Source of the DNA: an uncultured Clostridia bacterium
Lineage (GTDB): Bacteria; Bacillota; Clostridia; Oscillospirales; Ruminococcaceae
Direction: 5' to 3'
NCBI GenBank assembly: GCA_947629905.1
Contig: CANRFM010000015.1
Span: 1 to 52,059 of the forward strand
Length of the DNA stretch: 52,059 bases
In this document: positions 9,093 to 16,960 of the stretch, piece by piece
How the letters are laid out: each line of letters opens with the position of its first letter
Numbering within the stretch: the stretch's first letter is position 1
Made by a program: the position numbers and the translations under genes
The notes under the pieces: model-generated
Seen by the model: the letters and a program-made list of their open reading frames with translations, nothing else
The model's database searches: none
What the model was told of the DNA's origin: nothing

Positions 9093-11993
9093 ATGAAATG
9101 GAATCATCTGACAGCAGGCATATCTGCTGCGGCAATGCTGCTGAGCATGGTAAGTATATTTCCGGCACAGGCAGCAGACCCCTGTGTGATCGACACGGGG
9201 AAAGAGTACCAGACCATTCGTGGCTTTGGCGGTATGAACCATCCGGAATGGCAAGGCTCTGACCTGACCGATGCACAGCGGAAAACCGCTTTCGGCAACG
9301 GAGACGGTGAACTGGGACTGACAATACTGCGTGTCTTTGTCAACCCCGACAGCAGCCAGTGGAACAAGTGCGTACCGACTGCCAAATATGCGCAATCGCA
9401 GGGTGCAACGGTATTTGCGACTCCGTGGGAACCGCCGTCCAATTTAGCAGAATCCGGCGGCAGCAACGGTAAGCTGCATCTCCCGAAGCAGAATTACGGT
9501 GCTTATGCCAAGCACCTGAATGATTTCGGCACGTTCATGAAAAATCAGGGTGTCGATCTCTACTCGATCTCCGTGCAGAACGAACCGGACTATGCGAGTG
9601 AGTGGACATATTGGTCCACGGATGAAACCACAGACTTTCTTGCAAACTATGGCGATCAGATCACAAGTACCCGCCTGATGTCGCCGGAATCGTTCCAGTA
9701 TGCGCCTGAAAATGCAAGCTGGGTCCCGGACGGCGGTAAGAAATTCTATACCAAGATCCTGAACAATGCCAAGGCAATGGCTAACTGCGATCTGTTTGGT
9801 ACGCATATGTACGGAACGACAAGAGACTGGATGGATTTCCCGGCTCTCGAAAGCTGCGGGAAAGAAATCTGGATGACAGAGGTCTATGTACCGAACAGTG
9901 AAGCAGATTCCGCCAACAGATGGCCGGAAGCCGTTCAGGTCGCTGAAAATATCCACAATGCACTGGTTGTCGGCAATATGAGCGCTTACACATGGTGGTA
10001 CATCCGCCGGAGTTATGGTCTGATGACCGAGGACGGCAAGATCTCCAAGCGTGGCTATTGCATGGCACAGTATTCCAAGTATGTCCGTCCGGGCGATGTC
10101 CGCATCGGGGCAACGGAAAGCCCGCAGAAAGATCTGTATATTTCGGCATACAAAAATGATGACGGACAGGTCGCTATCGTGGCTGTAAACAAGAGCAGCA
10201 GCGAATATTCCCAGCAGTTCAGTCTGGGCAGCGGCGAGAAGATCGCCGAGGTCGACCGCTACAGAACATCTGCATCGGAGAACCTTGCACTGACCGATGA
10301 CATGGAATTTGACGGCAGCAGCTTCTGGTCGCAGCTCCCCGCAAACAGCGTTTCCACCTATGTGGTGACACTGGAGGGCGGCGGTTCTTCCGAACCGACT
10401 GTAGATGCAGACGGCTACTACTTCCATGATACCTTTGAGGGCGATACCTTTACATGGACGGGCAGAGGCGAAGCAACGGTCGAACTGTCCGGCAGAACCA
10501 GCTATGCGGGCAAGGAAGCCCTGCTGATCTCCGGCAGAACTTCTGCATGGCACGGCGGTACAAAGTCCATCAGCCAGAAGGTCTTCAAGCCCGGCACAGC
10601 GTATAGCTTCAGCGTGGATGCGACCTATCTGGACGGTGACAATGCTACAGATACGATCTCCTTCAAGCTCCAGTACACCGGAAGCGACGGGGAAACGCAT
10701 TACGACACCATCGCAGAGGCAGAGACCATGAAGGGCACATGGGTACAGCTTTCCAACAAGAGCTATACCATTCCGGAGGGCGCAAAGGATCTGATGATCT
10801 ATGTGGAGACCCCGGAGACGACCAATAATCTTTACATTGATGAAGCGATCGGCGCACCGGAGGGCACGGAGATCCCCGGCGCAGGCATTCCGGAGATCAT
10901 TCCGGAGACAACAAATCCGCCTGTATCCGTCACAGCAGGTGATCTGAACAGTGACAAGGTGATCGACATTTGCGACCTTGCACTGGTGAAATATGGCGTG
11001 ATCAACGGGTTTGCGGATGCTGCACAAGAGCAGGCAGGCGATGTGACAAAGGATGGCAAGACAGACTTAGCAGATATTGTTATGCTCCAGAAATACCTGC
11101 TCGGTCAGATCAAGGCATTCCCGCAGGGCGAAGCGCCTGATACGCCGACAGAAGAACCGGATAAAGGGGATACTGCTGGTATGGGTCTGAGCCGTATAGA
11201 TTTTACCAAATGGGCAAATGAACAGCTTGCCATGTCTGAACCGAATGAAGCAAAATCAGAAGTACCGGGCGTACAGTATGGCACACTGGAGCAGAAAAGC
11301 TACTACTCCGCATTCTGCAAACGGGAGAAAAAATACAACGTGCTGCTGCCTGCCGGCTATTCCAAGGATAAGCAGTACCCCGTACTCTATGTGATGCACG
11401 GCTACTGGGAGAATCAGGACAGAATGATCCTCGAGGGCAATGGAACAATGTACACGAAGCAGATCATCGGCAATGCGATTGCTGAGGGTGCTGCGGAAGA
11501 AATGATCGTTGTGTTCCCGTACATCTATTCCAGCCAGACACAGGATGACTGCTCTGCCATGGATGATGCCAACAATATTGCATACGATAACTTCGATACC
11601 GTCCTTACCACGGAACTGATGCCCCTGATCGAAAAGGAGTACAGCGTCAAGACCGGCAAGGAGAACACTGCCATCACCGGTTTCTCCATGGGCGGCAGAG
11701 AATCCCTCAACATCGGCATGAAGCACCCCGACCTGTTCGGCTATGTCGGTGCGATCTGCCCTGCACCGGGTGCATCCGGGTCGTGGAAGTTTGACACGGA
11801 GACACCGTGGCTGGTCTACATCACAGCAGGCGGCAACGATACAGTCGTATACTCCACACCGGAGGGCTACCACAATAACTTCAACACCAACAATGTACCC
11901 CATATCTGGCACTACTACGAGGCAGGGTATCATGGAGACAACAGCATCCATGCACATCTGTATAATTTCTGCCGTTTCATTTTCAAAAACTGA
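9093..11993 (+). CDS. Cellulosomal GH30 glucuronoxylanase - CBM - dockerin - CE1 esterase
   Basis: A 966-residue secreted bifunctional enzyme. The ATG at 9093 follows GAAGGGAG and opens a signal peptide ending FPAQAA. GH30 covers about 30-430, with acid/base E164 (QNEPD) and nucleophile E263 (WMTEVY). The WWYIRRSYG motif (R305-R306) matches the loop in GH30 subfamily 8 that binds the methylglucuronic acid branch, so a glucuronate-directed xylanase is likely. A CBM22-like module follows (about 443-596) and is clearly related to the second CBM of the preceding gene (shared WTGRG and AWxG motifs). Then come a type I dockerin (about 613-673) and a CE1 alpha/beta-hydrolase (about 700-966) with serine S865 in GFSMGG, typical of feruloyl or acetyl xylan esterases. 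It complements the GH10/GH43 enzyme. Which ester is cut cannot be read from sequence. Confidence 0.92.
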   Translation: MKWNHLTAGISAAAMLLSMVSIFPAQAADPCVIDTGKEYQTIRGFGGMNHPEWQGSDLTDAQRKTAFGNGDGELGLTILRVFVNPDSSQWNKCVPTAKYAQSQGATVFATPWEPPSNLAESGGSNGKLHLPKQNYGAYAKHLNDFGTFMKNQGVDLYSISVQNEPDYASEWTYWSTDETTDFLANYGDQITSTRLMSPESFQYAPENASWVPDGGKKFYTKILNNAKAMANCDLFGTHMYGTTRDWMDFPALESCGKEIWMTEVYVPNSEADSANRWPEAVQVAENIHNALVVGNMSAYTWWYIRRSYGLMTEDGKISKRGYCMAQYSKYVRPGDVRIGATESPQKDLYISAYKNDDGQVAIVAVNKSSSEYSQQFSLGSGEKIAEVDRYRTSASENLALTDDMEFDGSSFWSQLPANSVSTYVVTLEGGGSSEPTVDADGYYFHDTFEGDTFTWTGRGEATVELSGRTSYAGKEALLISGRTSAWHGGTKSISQKVFKPGTAYSFSVDATYLDGDNATDTISFKLQYTGSDGETHYDTIAEAETMKGTWVQLSNKSYTIPEGAKDLMIYVETPETTNNLYIDEAIGAPEGTEIPGAGIPEIIPETTNPPVSVTAGDLNSDKVIDICDLALVKYGVINGFADAAQEQAGDVTKDGKTDLADIVMLQKYLLGQIKAFPQGEAPDTPTEEPDKGDTAGMGLSRIDFTKWANEQLAMSEPNEAKSEVPGVQYGTLEQKSYYSAFCKREKKYNVLLPAGYSKDKQYPVLYVMHGYWENQDRMILEGNGTMYTKQIIGNAIAEGAAEEMIVVFPYIYSSQTQDDCSAMDDANNIAYDNFDTVLTTELMPLIEKEYSVKTGKENTAITGFSMGGRESLNIGMKHPDLFGYVGAICPAPGASGSWKFDTETPWLVYITAGGNDTVVYSTPEGYHNNFNTNNVPHIWHYYEAGYHGDNSIHAHLYNFCRFIFKN

Positions 11994-12000
11994 ATGACAA

Positions 12001-12038
12001 AAAATCCCGGCAGGTTCGGCTTGCCGGGATTTTGTTTT
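12001..12038 (+). terminator. Intrinsic terminator after the GH30/CE1 gene
   Basis: AATCCCGGCA (12003-12012) pairs with TGCCGGGATT (12022-12031), followed by ttgtttttt. This ends the xylanolytic unit. Confidence 0.9.
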
Positions 12039-12110
12039 TTGAAACCCTTTCCGTATAAATCCACCGTTTCCGGAGATACTATGGACATCACCGAGAAAGG
12101 AGCGAATACC

Positions 12111-12302
12111 ATGCAGGAAAAACCCTATCCCCTTTACCCCGAAGAAGAAGAACCGGCTCCGCCGGATGAGACACTGTTCACCGCTGCCGGTACGGAAATG
12201 ACCGGGCTGATCCCTACCGGAAGACCGGACAAGGACGGACGTGAGAGCTATCAGGATGTGCTTCCGTGGCTGCCCCCGTTCGCTGAACCGCAGCAAATTT
12301 AA
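12111..12302 (+). CDS. Small acidic protein of unknown function (63 aa)
   Basis: A short frame opening with the ATG at 12111 behind a perfect GAAAGGAG site. An ATG at 12081 in the same frame has no such site. The protein is 63 residues, proline- and glutamate-rich at its start (YPEEEEPAPP), with no cysteines, signal or membrane segment. I do not recognise a family. It sits between the terminator of the xylanase unit and a strong hairpin at 12312-12352, so it is transcribed on its own if at all. The ribosome site and clean boundaries argue for a real gene; its function is open. Confidence 0.5.
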   Translation: MQEKPYPLYPEEEEPAPPDETLFTAAGTEMTGLIPTGRPDKDGRESYQDVLPWLPPFAEPQQI

Positions 12303-12311
12303 TCAGTAAGA

Positions 12312-12352
12312 CAACACCGCACCAAGCCGTCAGGCTTTCCCGTGCGGTGTTG
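12312..12352. terminator. Hairpin between convergent genes, possible bidirectional terminator
   Basis: CAACACCGCAC (12312-12322) pairs with GTGCGGTGTTG (12342-12352), with an inner AAGCC/GGCTT stem. Neither side has a good T-run. The outer 11 bp are identical to the ends of the fold-back element at 25521-25694. Confidence 0.5.
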
Positions 12353-12418
12353 CTGTTGTGAAACTTGCGTTTCTTCTCTTTGAATTATCCAAAAGCGGTA
12401 AGTGTACGCATTTTCGCT

Positions 12419-13090
12419 TTATTGTTGAAGTACCATGCCGTCCTCTATCCGCACGACTCTGTCTGCCTGCGCTGCAATGTCAGGATCATGTGTTACCATA
12501 ATGATCGTCTGTCCTTCCTCTTTTTGCATCTGGTGCAGGAGAGAAAGCACTTCCTGACTGGAAGCAGAATCGAGATTTCCGGTAGGTTCATCGCAAAGCA
12601 GTACCTGCGGTTTTTGCATCAATGCTCTTGCAATGGCAACACGCTGCTGCTGTCCTCCGGAAAGTTCTGCCGGATAATGCGTCAGCCTTTCTGCTATTCC
12701 CAATTTTTCTGTAAGCTGCGAAAAACGTTCCATATCCGGCTTTTTGTTGTCGATCATAGAGGGCAGAAGAATATTTTCCTTAGCTGTCAATTCCGGAATG
12801 AGATTGAAGAACTGAAACACAAAACCAATATGCGTTCTCCGGAATGCGGAAAGTTCCGTATCTTTCATGGCAAGGATATTCTTTTCCTGAAAGCAGACCT
12901 CGCCGGATGAGGCTGTATCCAGACCGCCCAGCAAGTGCAGGAGCGTGGATTTTCCGCTGCCCGATGTGCCGATGATCGCTGTAAACTGCTTTTCCTCAAA
13001 CTGCACGGAACAATCCCTTAAAGCGTTTACGGCATTTTCACCTGTTCCGTAAGTCTTACAAAGATTTTTTGCTGCAACAACACTGTTCAT
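12419..13090 (-). CDS. ABC transporter ATP-binding protein (MacB/LolD-type)
   Basis: A 223-residue cytoplasmic ATPase that pairs with the FtsX-type permease immediately upstream (2-base gap). Visible motifs: Walker [11 protein letters not shown]-loop VFQFFN, signature LSGGQQQR, Walker [13 protein letters not shown] and the switch histidine in VTHD. This subfamily powers mechanotransmission-type exporters for lipoproteins, peptides or antibiotics. The operon is visibly richer in A/T than its neighbours, which suggests acquisition from outside. The substrate cannot be told from sequence. No histidine kinase or response regulator lies nearby, unlike bacitracin-type BceAB modules. Confidence 0.92.
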   Translation of the reverse strand: MNSVVAAKNLCKTYGTGENAVNALRDCSVQFEEKQFTAIIGTSGSGKSTLLHLLGGLDTASSGEVCFQEKNILAMKDTELSAFRRTHIGFVFQFFNLIPELTAKENILLPSMIDNKKPDMERFSQLTEKLGIAERLTHYPAELSGGQQQRVAIARALMQKPQVLLCDEPTGNLDSASSQEVLSLLHQMQKEEGQTIIMVTHDPDIAAQADRVVRIEDGMVLQQ

Positions 13091-13092
13091 GG

Positions 13093-15819
13093 CTATTCCT
13101 CCTTTTGAATTGCGGTAATGATTTCACCGGATGTCTGCTGACGCAGCAGGATCAAAATACTCACAATGCTGAATCCACACACTACCACAGCAAGTGAAAG
13201 CAATGGCAGTTTCCATGACGGCATCCACAGCCCTGCATCCAGTAAAAATGTTTGTGCAAATTGATTGGCTTTTCCAAATAATTCCGGCGACCAGCCGTCT
13301 GCATAGGCAAGATCATACATAGCCTGATACGTATCATACTGATGCGCCATGAATTTCTGGAATACTACCACAAATACCGCTGCGATCGCAGTGCTGATCA
13401 CGGGTATTTTCAGCGTTTGCAGAGAGAGGTGCATCTGTAATTTTCGCCTTGACATACCCATACTCCGCAAAATAGCGACCCTGTCTGATTTTGTCTGTAA
13501 TTGTAATTTCCAAACGTTACAATACCCGGCAATGTGGATACACAGCAATAATACAAACAGGAAAGCAATTGTGGTATAGGCATTGATGCTTGCCTTGATA
13601 TATTTTTCATGGATCATAAAACGTGAAGTAATGCGCATCCTGCTCTCTGTCGGCAAGGTTGCCGCAAGCATGGCTGTCAGTGCTTCTTCGGTTGTTGTTT
13701 CACCCATGGAGAGCAGTACCTCATCATAGGTTTGCTGATAAAAGCCCATCGAGGCTGCATAACTGCCGGACATGACAGCGATTTTTCCTCTTGCCGTCGG
13801 ACTGCCTTGCTCTGCGGTCTGTTCTGCTGAGGATAGGGCATACTGCAAAATAGGATAGTCGCTGAGCGTATCGCTCCTGACTTGTATATGTCCTGCAAAT
13901 TCCACTTCCTTTTCTTCCGTTTCTGCCGGATACAAGCCAAGTTCATCTGTTTTCGCACAAAGCATGGTTCTCGTTCCGACAGGGCTTTCCTCACTTGTGC
14001 TGATATAGATAATGCCCTCCGGAATTGTTTCTCCCGCTGCCTCTGCCAATTGCTGCATCAGTGCATCGCTTAACAAAACACACGGTACGGCTGCAATGGT
14101 TTCCTCTGTGTCAAACCGTTCAGCATAGGCAGTATCTAATGCCATTTTGTTTAACAGATCTTCCTCGCCGTTTGTGTAGAACAGCAAATGAAACGGGCTG
14201 CTGTATCCATAAATCTCCTCTGCGCCGCTTTCTGCCATTTCCCGGAGTGAGGCATCGGACAGACCCGTTGTCTGCGCTCTTGCCATGTAGGAAAATTCCT
14301 TACCGGCTTGACTGGAAAGTTCACAATCCAGACCAAGTTCTTTTAGGTCAAATACACCGTTGACAACATAGCTTTCTTCCACCATGTCGCTGTTATAAAT
14401 TGCTCCGATCTGGTGCAGTTCCTGCATATCCTTTTGCTGAAATGTGCAGTATAAGTAACCGATCATTGCAGCGATCATAACACAAACCAAGGAAACAGTC
14501 TGTAAAATTGCCACAGATTTTTGTGACAGGATACGGGGCATCGCCTGAAACAGATTTCTTGCTGCTTTGCGGTGTTTTTTCTTTTTATAGCCGGAAGCAG
14601 ACAAGGATCTTTTTAACTGCAAAATGGGGATCATATATGCTGCAACGGTGGTGATTGCAGCTGCAAGCGCAGGAATTACCCATGGATCGACCGTTTTCTT
14701 TTTTACGATCCATTCGACGAAATAGCCACGGTAGTCCGGCATACCAAGCAGATGTACCTGTATCCCGAAAACAATTTCATAAAACAGAATACCCGACAGC
14801 AGTCCGCACACCAGTCCTATGAGCAGAAATACTATGCCCTCCATGCACAGCATACCCTGCAATTGTCTGGCTGAAAAACCGATCCGGCGCAGTACCAGAA
14901 AGGAGTCCTTTCGTTGCTGCATGGCAACTGAAATTCCGCTGAACAGGGAGATTATAGCTACAACCGCTGCAAAGGCGGATACGATTTGCAGCATTTTGGT
15001 TTTGGTCGAGGTTGGAATATTTTCACCGGTTTCAAGCTGATACATAGAGCCTGACATAGACTGAATTGCCGACTGACGACCGGTAGAAGCCATTGTATTT
15101 TCAGGTAAACTTGCATAATACGCAGCGTAGATCTCCGTTCTGGGATCCGTATCTGGCAATAGAGAAGACAACCCATCGCCTTTCAAAGTCAGCAGAACAT
15201 TATAAGATCCATTGCTGTACTGCTGTGCCTCTTCATAGGAAACGACTGCCTGCGGCTCGGCATAGATGTTTGTTTCGGCGTTCAGGAAAGAATTACGGTT
15301 TTCACCATCAATGACACCGACCAATGTATACTCTTTTTCTCCGATCAACTCACACGCCTGATCATATACTGGAATTGTGATCCTGTCCCCAATTTCAGCG
15401 CCAAGGCATAAAGCGTTCCGGAGCTGTTCTGTCAGTGCGATTTCTCCGGTATTTTCCGGCATTTTTCCTTCTGTAAGCGGATAATGTGCAAGCTTTGCTG
15501 CTTCGGCATCAAATCCGCCTAAATTGTAGTAGACCGTGCCTGTTCCGACTTTCCCGAACAGATACAATAAGCCCCATTCTTCGACCAGATCTTTCTCCGT
15601 AAAGGCAGAGATCTGGTCTTCCTGCACATTGAGAAATTCATTATCATAGCAGCCGTCCAGATCATAGCGCCGGTGCAATTCCCGGCGGACATCGGATCGT
15701 TCCAAAAGCAGTACCGCACTGAGCATGGCTGTCATAAGTATAATAGAAAACAGCAGCGTAAAAGCCTTTCCCTTATGTGCCAGCCAGTATTTTTTGAGAA
15801 AATAAAAATTACACTTCAT
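13093..15819 (-). CDS. FtsX-like ABC transporter permease, two FtsX domains
   Basis: A 908-residue membrane protein, started at the ATG (minus strand, 15819) behind GAGGTG. One N-terminal membrane segment (about 20-40) is followed by an outside domain (to about 280), a three-helix FtsX bundle (about 280-400), another helix (about 440-460), a second large outside domain (about 470-740) and a C-terminal FtsX bundle (about 740-900). This is the duplicated layout of large MacB/FtsX exporters that use ATP energy to move substrates already outside the membrane. It is transcribed from a consensus promoter facing left and coupled to its ATPase. G/C is low: bases 13561-13620 hold 20 G/C of 60, against 37 of 60 at 18961-19020. 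This supports horizontal origin. Confidence 0.88.
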   Translation of the reverse strand: MKCNFYFLKKYWLAHKGKAFTLLFSIILMTAMLSAVLLLERSDVRRELHRRYDLDGCYDNEFLNVQEDQISAFTEKDLVEEWGLLYLFGKVGTGTVYYNLGGFDAEAAKLAHYPLTEGKMPENTGEIALTEQLRNALCLGAEIGDRITIPVYDQACELIGEKEYTLVGVIDGENRNSFLNAETNIYAEPQAVVSYEEAQQYSNGSYNVLLTLKGDGLSSLLPDTDPRTEIYAAYYASLPENTMASTGRQSAIQSMSGSMYQLETGENIPTSTKTKMLQIVSAFAAVVAIISLFSGISVAMQQRKDSFLVLRRIGFSARQLQGMLCMEGIVFLLIGLVCGLLSGILFYEIVFGIQVHLLGMPDYRGYFVEWIVKKKTVDPWVIPALAAAITTVAAYMIPILQLKRSLSASGYKKKKHRKAARNLFQAMPRILSQKSVAILQTVSLVCVMIAAMIGYLYCTFQQKDMQELHQIGAIYNSDMVEESYVVNGVFDLKELGLDCELSSQAGKEFSYMARAQTTGLSDASLREMAESGAEEIYGYSSPFHLLFYTNGEEDLLNKMALDTAYAERFDTEETIAAVPCVLLSDALMQQLAEAAGETIPEGIIYISTSEESPVGTRTMLCAKTDELGLYPAETEEKEVEFAGHIQVRSDTLSDYPILQYALSSAEQTAEQGSPTARGKIAVMSGSYAASMGFYQQTYDEVLLSMGETTTEEALTAMLAATLPTESRMRITSRFMIHEKYIKASINAYTTIAFLFVLLLCIHIAGYCNVWKLQLQTKSDRVAILRSMGMSRRKLQMHLSLQTLKIPVISTAIAAVFVVVFQKFMAHQYDTYQAMYDLAYADGWSPELFGKANQFAQTFLLDAGLWMPSWKLPLLSLAVVVCGFSIVSILILLRQQTSGEIITAIQKEE

Positions 15820-15845
15820 GGCAGAACACCTCGCATATCAGATTA

Positions 15846-15876
15846 GGATAGCGGGCGCATTTGTGCGGTTCTATCC
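15846..15876. promoter_or_regulatory. Inverted repeat in the leader of the FtsX-type ABC operon
   Basis: GGATAG (15846-15851) and CTATCC (15871-15876) enclose a second dyad (GCGCA / TGTGCG). The element starts about 10 bases downstream of the -10 on the minus strand, an operator-like or leader-hairpin position. Confidence 0.45.
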
Positions 15877-15885
15877 TTTTATCTG

Positions 15886-15914
15886 ATTATACCATGTATA
15901 TACTAAATTGTCAA
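15886..15914 (-). promoter_or_regulatory. Consensus promoter of the FtsX-type ABC operon
   Basis: On the minus strand, TTGACA (15914-15909), exactly 17 bases, then TATAAT (15891-15886), reading toward the permease start at 15819. Confidence 0.9.
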
Positions 15915-15962
15915 GCAATGGTAGAAATTTACCCATTTTTTCTGAATGGGAAAGAACTGTTT

Positions 15963-16177
15963 GATTTCTTAGCAGATCTTTGATTGCAGTTCGGTGTGGC
16001 TTCATCAGTCTCTTCCATGCGTGGACTGCGCAAGGTATCTGCCGTTTCCCGGAGGCGCAGGCAGCGGTCACAGAGACGCAGGATTTCGCCCTTTCGGATG
16101 CGCTCGATGTCCTGAGCGATGCGGAGCTGGATATTTTTGATCTGGCGATGATGAAACATTTGCTGATCAACGGTTGA
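15963..16177 (+). pseudogene. Remnant of a dockerin-bearing gene (3' end only)
   Basis: An open stretch between a TGA at 15962 and a TGA at 16177, without any ribosome site or credible start. Its last 24 residues, DVLSDAELDIFDLAMMKHLLING, match the second half of a type I dockerin: the D-x-x-x-D-x-x-x-D-x-x-D calcium loop followed by the FDLAxMKxxLL helix. A strong intrinsic terminator follows 12 bases after the stop. The simplest reading is that a cellulosomal gene lost most of its body, perhaps when the neighbouring low-GC ABC operon arrived, while its 3' end and terminator stayed. The upstream 45 residues are not recognisable. Confidence 0.5.
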
Positions 16178-16187
16178 TGTTTGTGTA

Positions 16188-16231
16188 AAGAGGTGCTGCG
16201 TGCGTTCATTCGCTTGCAGCACTTCTTTTTT
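16188..16231 (+). terminator. Strong intrinsic terminator after the dockerin remnant
   Basis: GAGGTGCTGCGTGCG pairs with CGCTTGCAGCACTTC across ttcatt, then a run of six T. It has no intact gene to serve. Confidence 0.85.
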
Positions 16232-16263
16232 GGCTCATGGGATAAGATATTTCAAAAAAACCC

Positions 16264-16292
16264 TTGACAAATCATTCAGACTATGCTATACT
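16264..16292 (+). promoter_or_regulatory. Promoter of the GntR-ABC operon
   Basis: TTGACA at 16264-16269, 17 bases, TATACT at 16287-16292. The leader to the gntR ATG at 16577 is about 275 nt and filled with repeats. Confidence 0.85.
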
Positions 16293-16300
16293 ATAAGTGT

Positions 16301-16340
16301 ACTATTATAAATAATACAGCTATGACAGGTAACACAGAAA
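16301..16340 (+). repeat. 40-bp direct repeat, copy 1 (leader of gntR)
   Basis: Matches 16521-16560 at about 34 of 40 positions, sharing TACAGCTATGACA and AACACAGA blocks. The pair brackets a 180-bp insertion-like segment. Confidence 0.8.
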
Positions 16341-16347
16341 GTACCAG

Positions 16348-16409
16348 TCGAGCGAGCCGACCTTTGCCCCATTCTAATTTATACTATTATTCGAGCAAGC
16401 CGACCTTTG
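16348..16409 (+). repeat. 19-bp repeat pair in the gntR leader
   Basis: TCGAGCGAGCCGACCTTTG at 16348-16366 and TCGAGCAAGCCGACCTTTG at 16391-16409, differing at one base. The second copy runs into a small hairpin TGTGCC-gaa-GGCACA (16408-16422). Confidence 0.8.
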
Positions 16410-16424
16410 TGCCGAAGGCACATT

Positions 16425-16520
16425 GGGAGGCAAATCGGAGCCGGCAGCCTGCCGGTGGGAGGCAAATCGGAGGCGGCAGCCTGCCGGTGGGAGGCAAATC
16501 GGAGGCGGCAGCCTGCCGCT
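16425..16520 (+). repeat. Three tandem 32-bp repeats in the gntR leader
   Basis: Units at 16425-16456, 16457-16488 and 16489-16520 are nearly identical, each starting GGGAGGCAAATCGGAG and containing the palindrome CGGCAG-c-CTGCCG. The contiguous array without spacers is a minisatellite-like (VNTR) structure, not CRISPR. Confidence 0.92.
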
Positions 16521-16536
16521 ACTATTACTAATAGTA
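16520..16536. promoter_or_regulatory. Candidate GntR operator
   Basis: Perfect palindrome TACTATTA-c-TAATAGTA, 40 bases before the gntR start. A degenerate version (TACTATTATAAATAATA) lies at 16300-16316, just downstream of the -10. The spacing suits autorepression by the encoded GntR protein. Confidence 0.5.
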
Positions 16537-16560
16537 CAGCTATGACAAGCAACACAGAGA
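16521..16560 (+). repeat. 40-bp direct repeat, copy 2 (leader of gntR)
   Basis: Second copy of the 16301-16340 sequence. Its 3' end runs into the AGAGAGGAG ribosome site of gntR. Confidence 0.8.
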
Positions 16561-16576
16561 GGAGTGAAGCATCTGT

Positions 16577-16960
16577 ATGTTTGACATCGACCTGATGAGC
16601 CGTGTACCCATTTATGAACAGCTCTACCGTAAAGTCGTAGAGCTTGTCATCAAGGGTGTTCTCACCGAACAGGACAAGCTGCCATCCGTCCGCAGCCTTG
16701 CCACAGAGCTGAGCGTCAACCCCAATACCGTCGCCAAAGCCTATGCGCTTTTGGAGCGTGACGGCATCATCCATACCCTTGCGGGGCGGGGCAGCTTTGT
16801 CGCCAAGCCGGATGCAGCACTGATCGAACAGCACCTGCTTGCGGAATTTGACACGGCTGCGGAACACGCACTGGATGCCGGCATTTCCAGAGCAACACTT
16901 ACGGAACGGCTGCAAACACTGACAGAGCCGACCGGGACAAAGGAGGATAACAACGTATGA
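16577..16960 (+). CDS. GntR family transcriptional regulator (YtrA subfamily)
   Basis: 127 residues. An N-terminal winged helix (about 8-76) shows the GntR pattern PIYEQLYRKVVELVIKG ... LPSVRSLATELSVNPNTVAKAYALLERDGII, then GRGSFVA. The short C-terminal tail of about 45 residues, instead of a full effector domain, is characteristic of YtrA-type members. Those usually repress an adjacent ABC transporter operon and respond to cell-envelope stress. The gene is first in the operon, overlaps the ATPase gene as ATGA and lies behind a palindrome that could be its own operator. Autoregulation is inferred from position. Confidence 0.9.
   Translation: MFDIDLMSRVPIYEQLYRKVVELVIKGVLTEQDKLPSVRSLATELSVNPNTVAKAYALLERDGIIHTLAGRGSFVAKPDAALIEQHLLAEFDTAAEHALDAGISRATLTERLQTLTEPTGTKEDNNV

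Noticed and set aside
12419-15819. BceAB-type bacitracin detoxification module
   Set aside because: The permease has the duplicated FtsX layout rather than the BceB layout of about 650 residues, and no kinase or regulator is adjacent.
15871-16209. Minus-strand 112-codon frame over the dockerin remnant
   Set aside because: It overlaps the ABC promoter, has no ribosome site, and the plus strand shows a clear dockerin motif with a terminator.
16425-16520. CRISPR array
   Set aside because: The three 32-bp units are contiguous with no spacers, and no cas gene is in the window. It is a tandem repeat.
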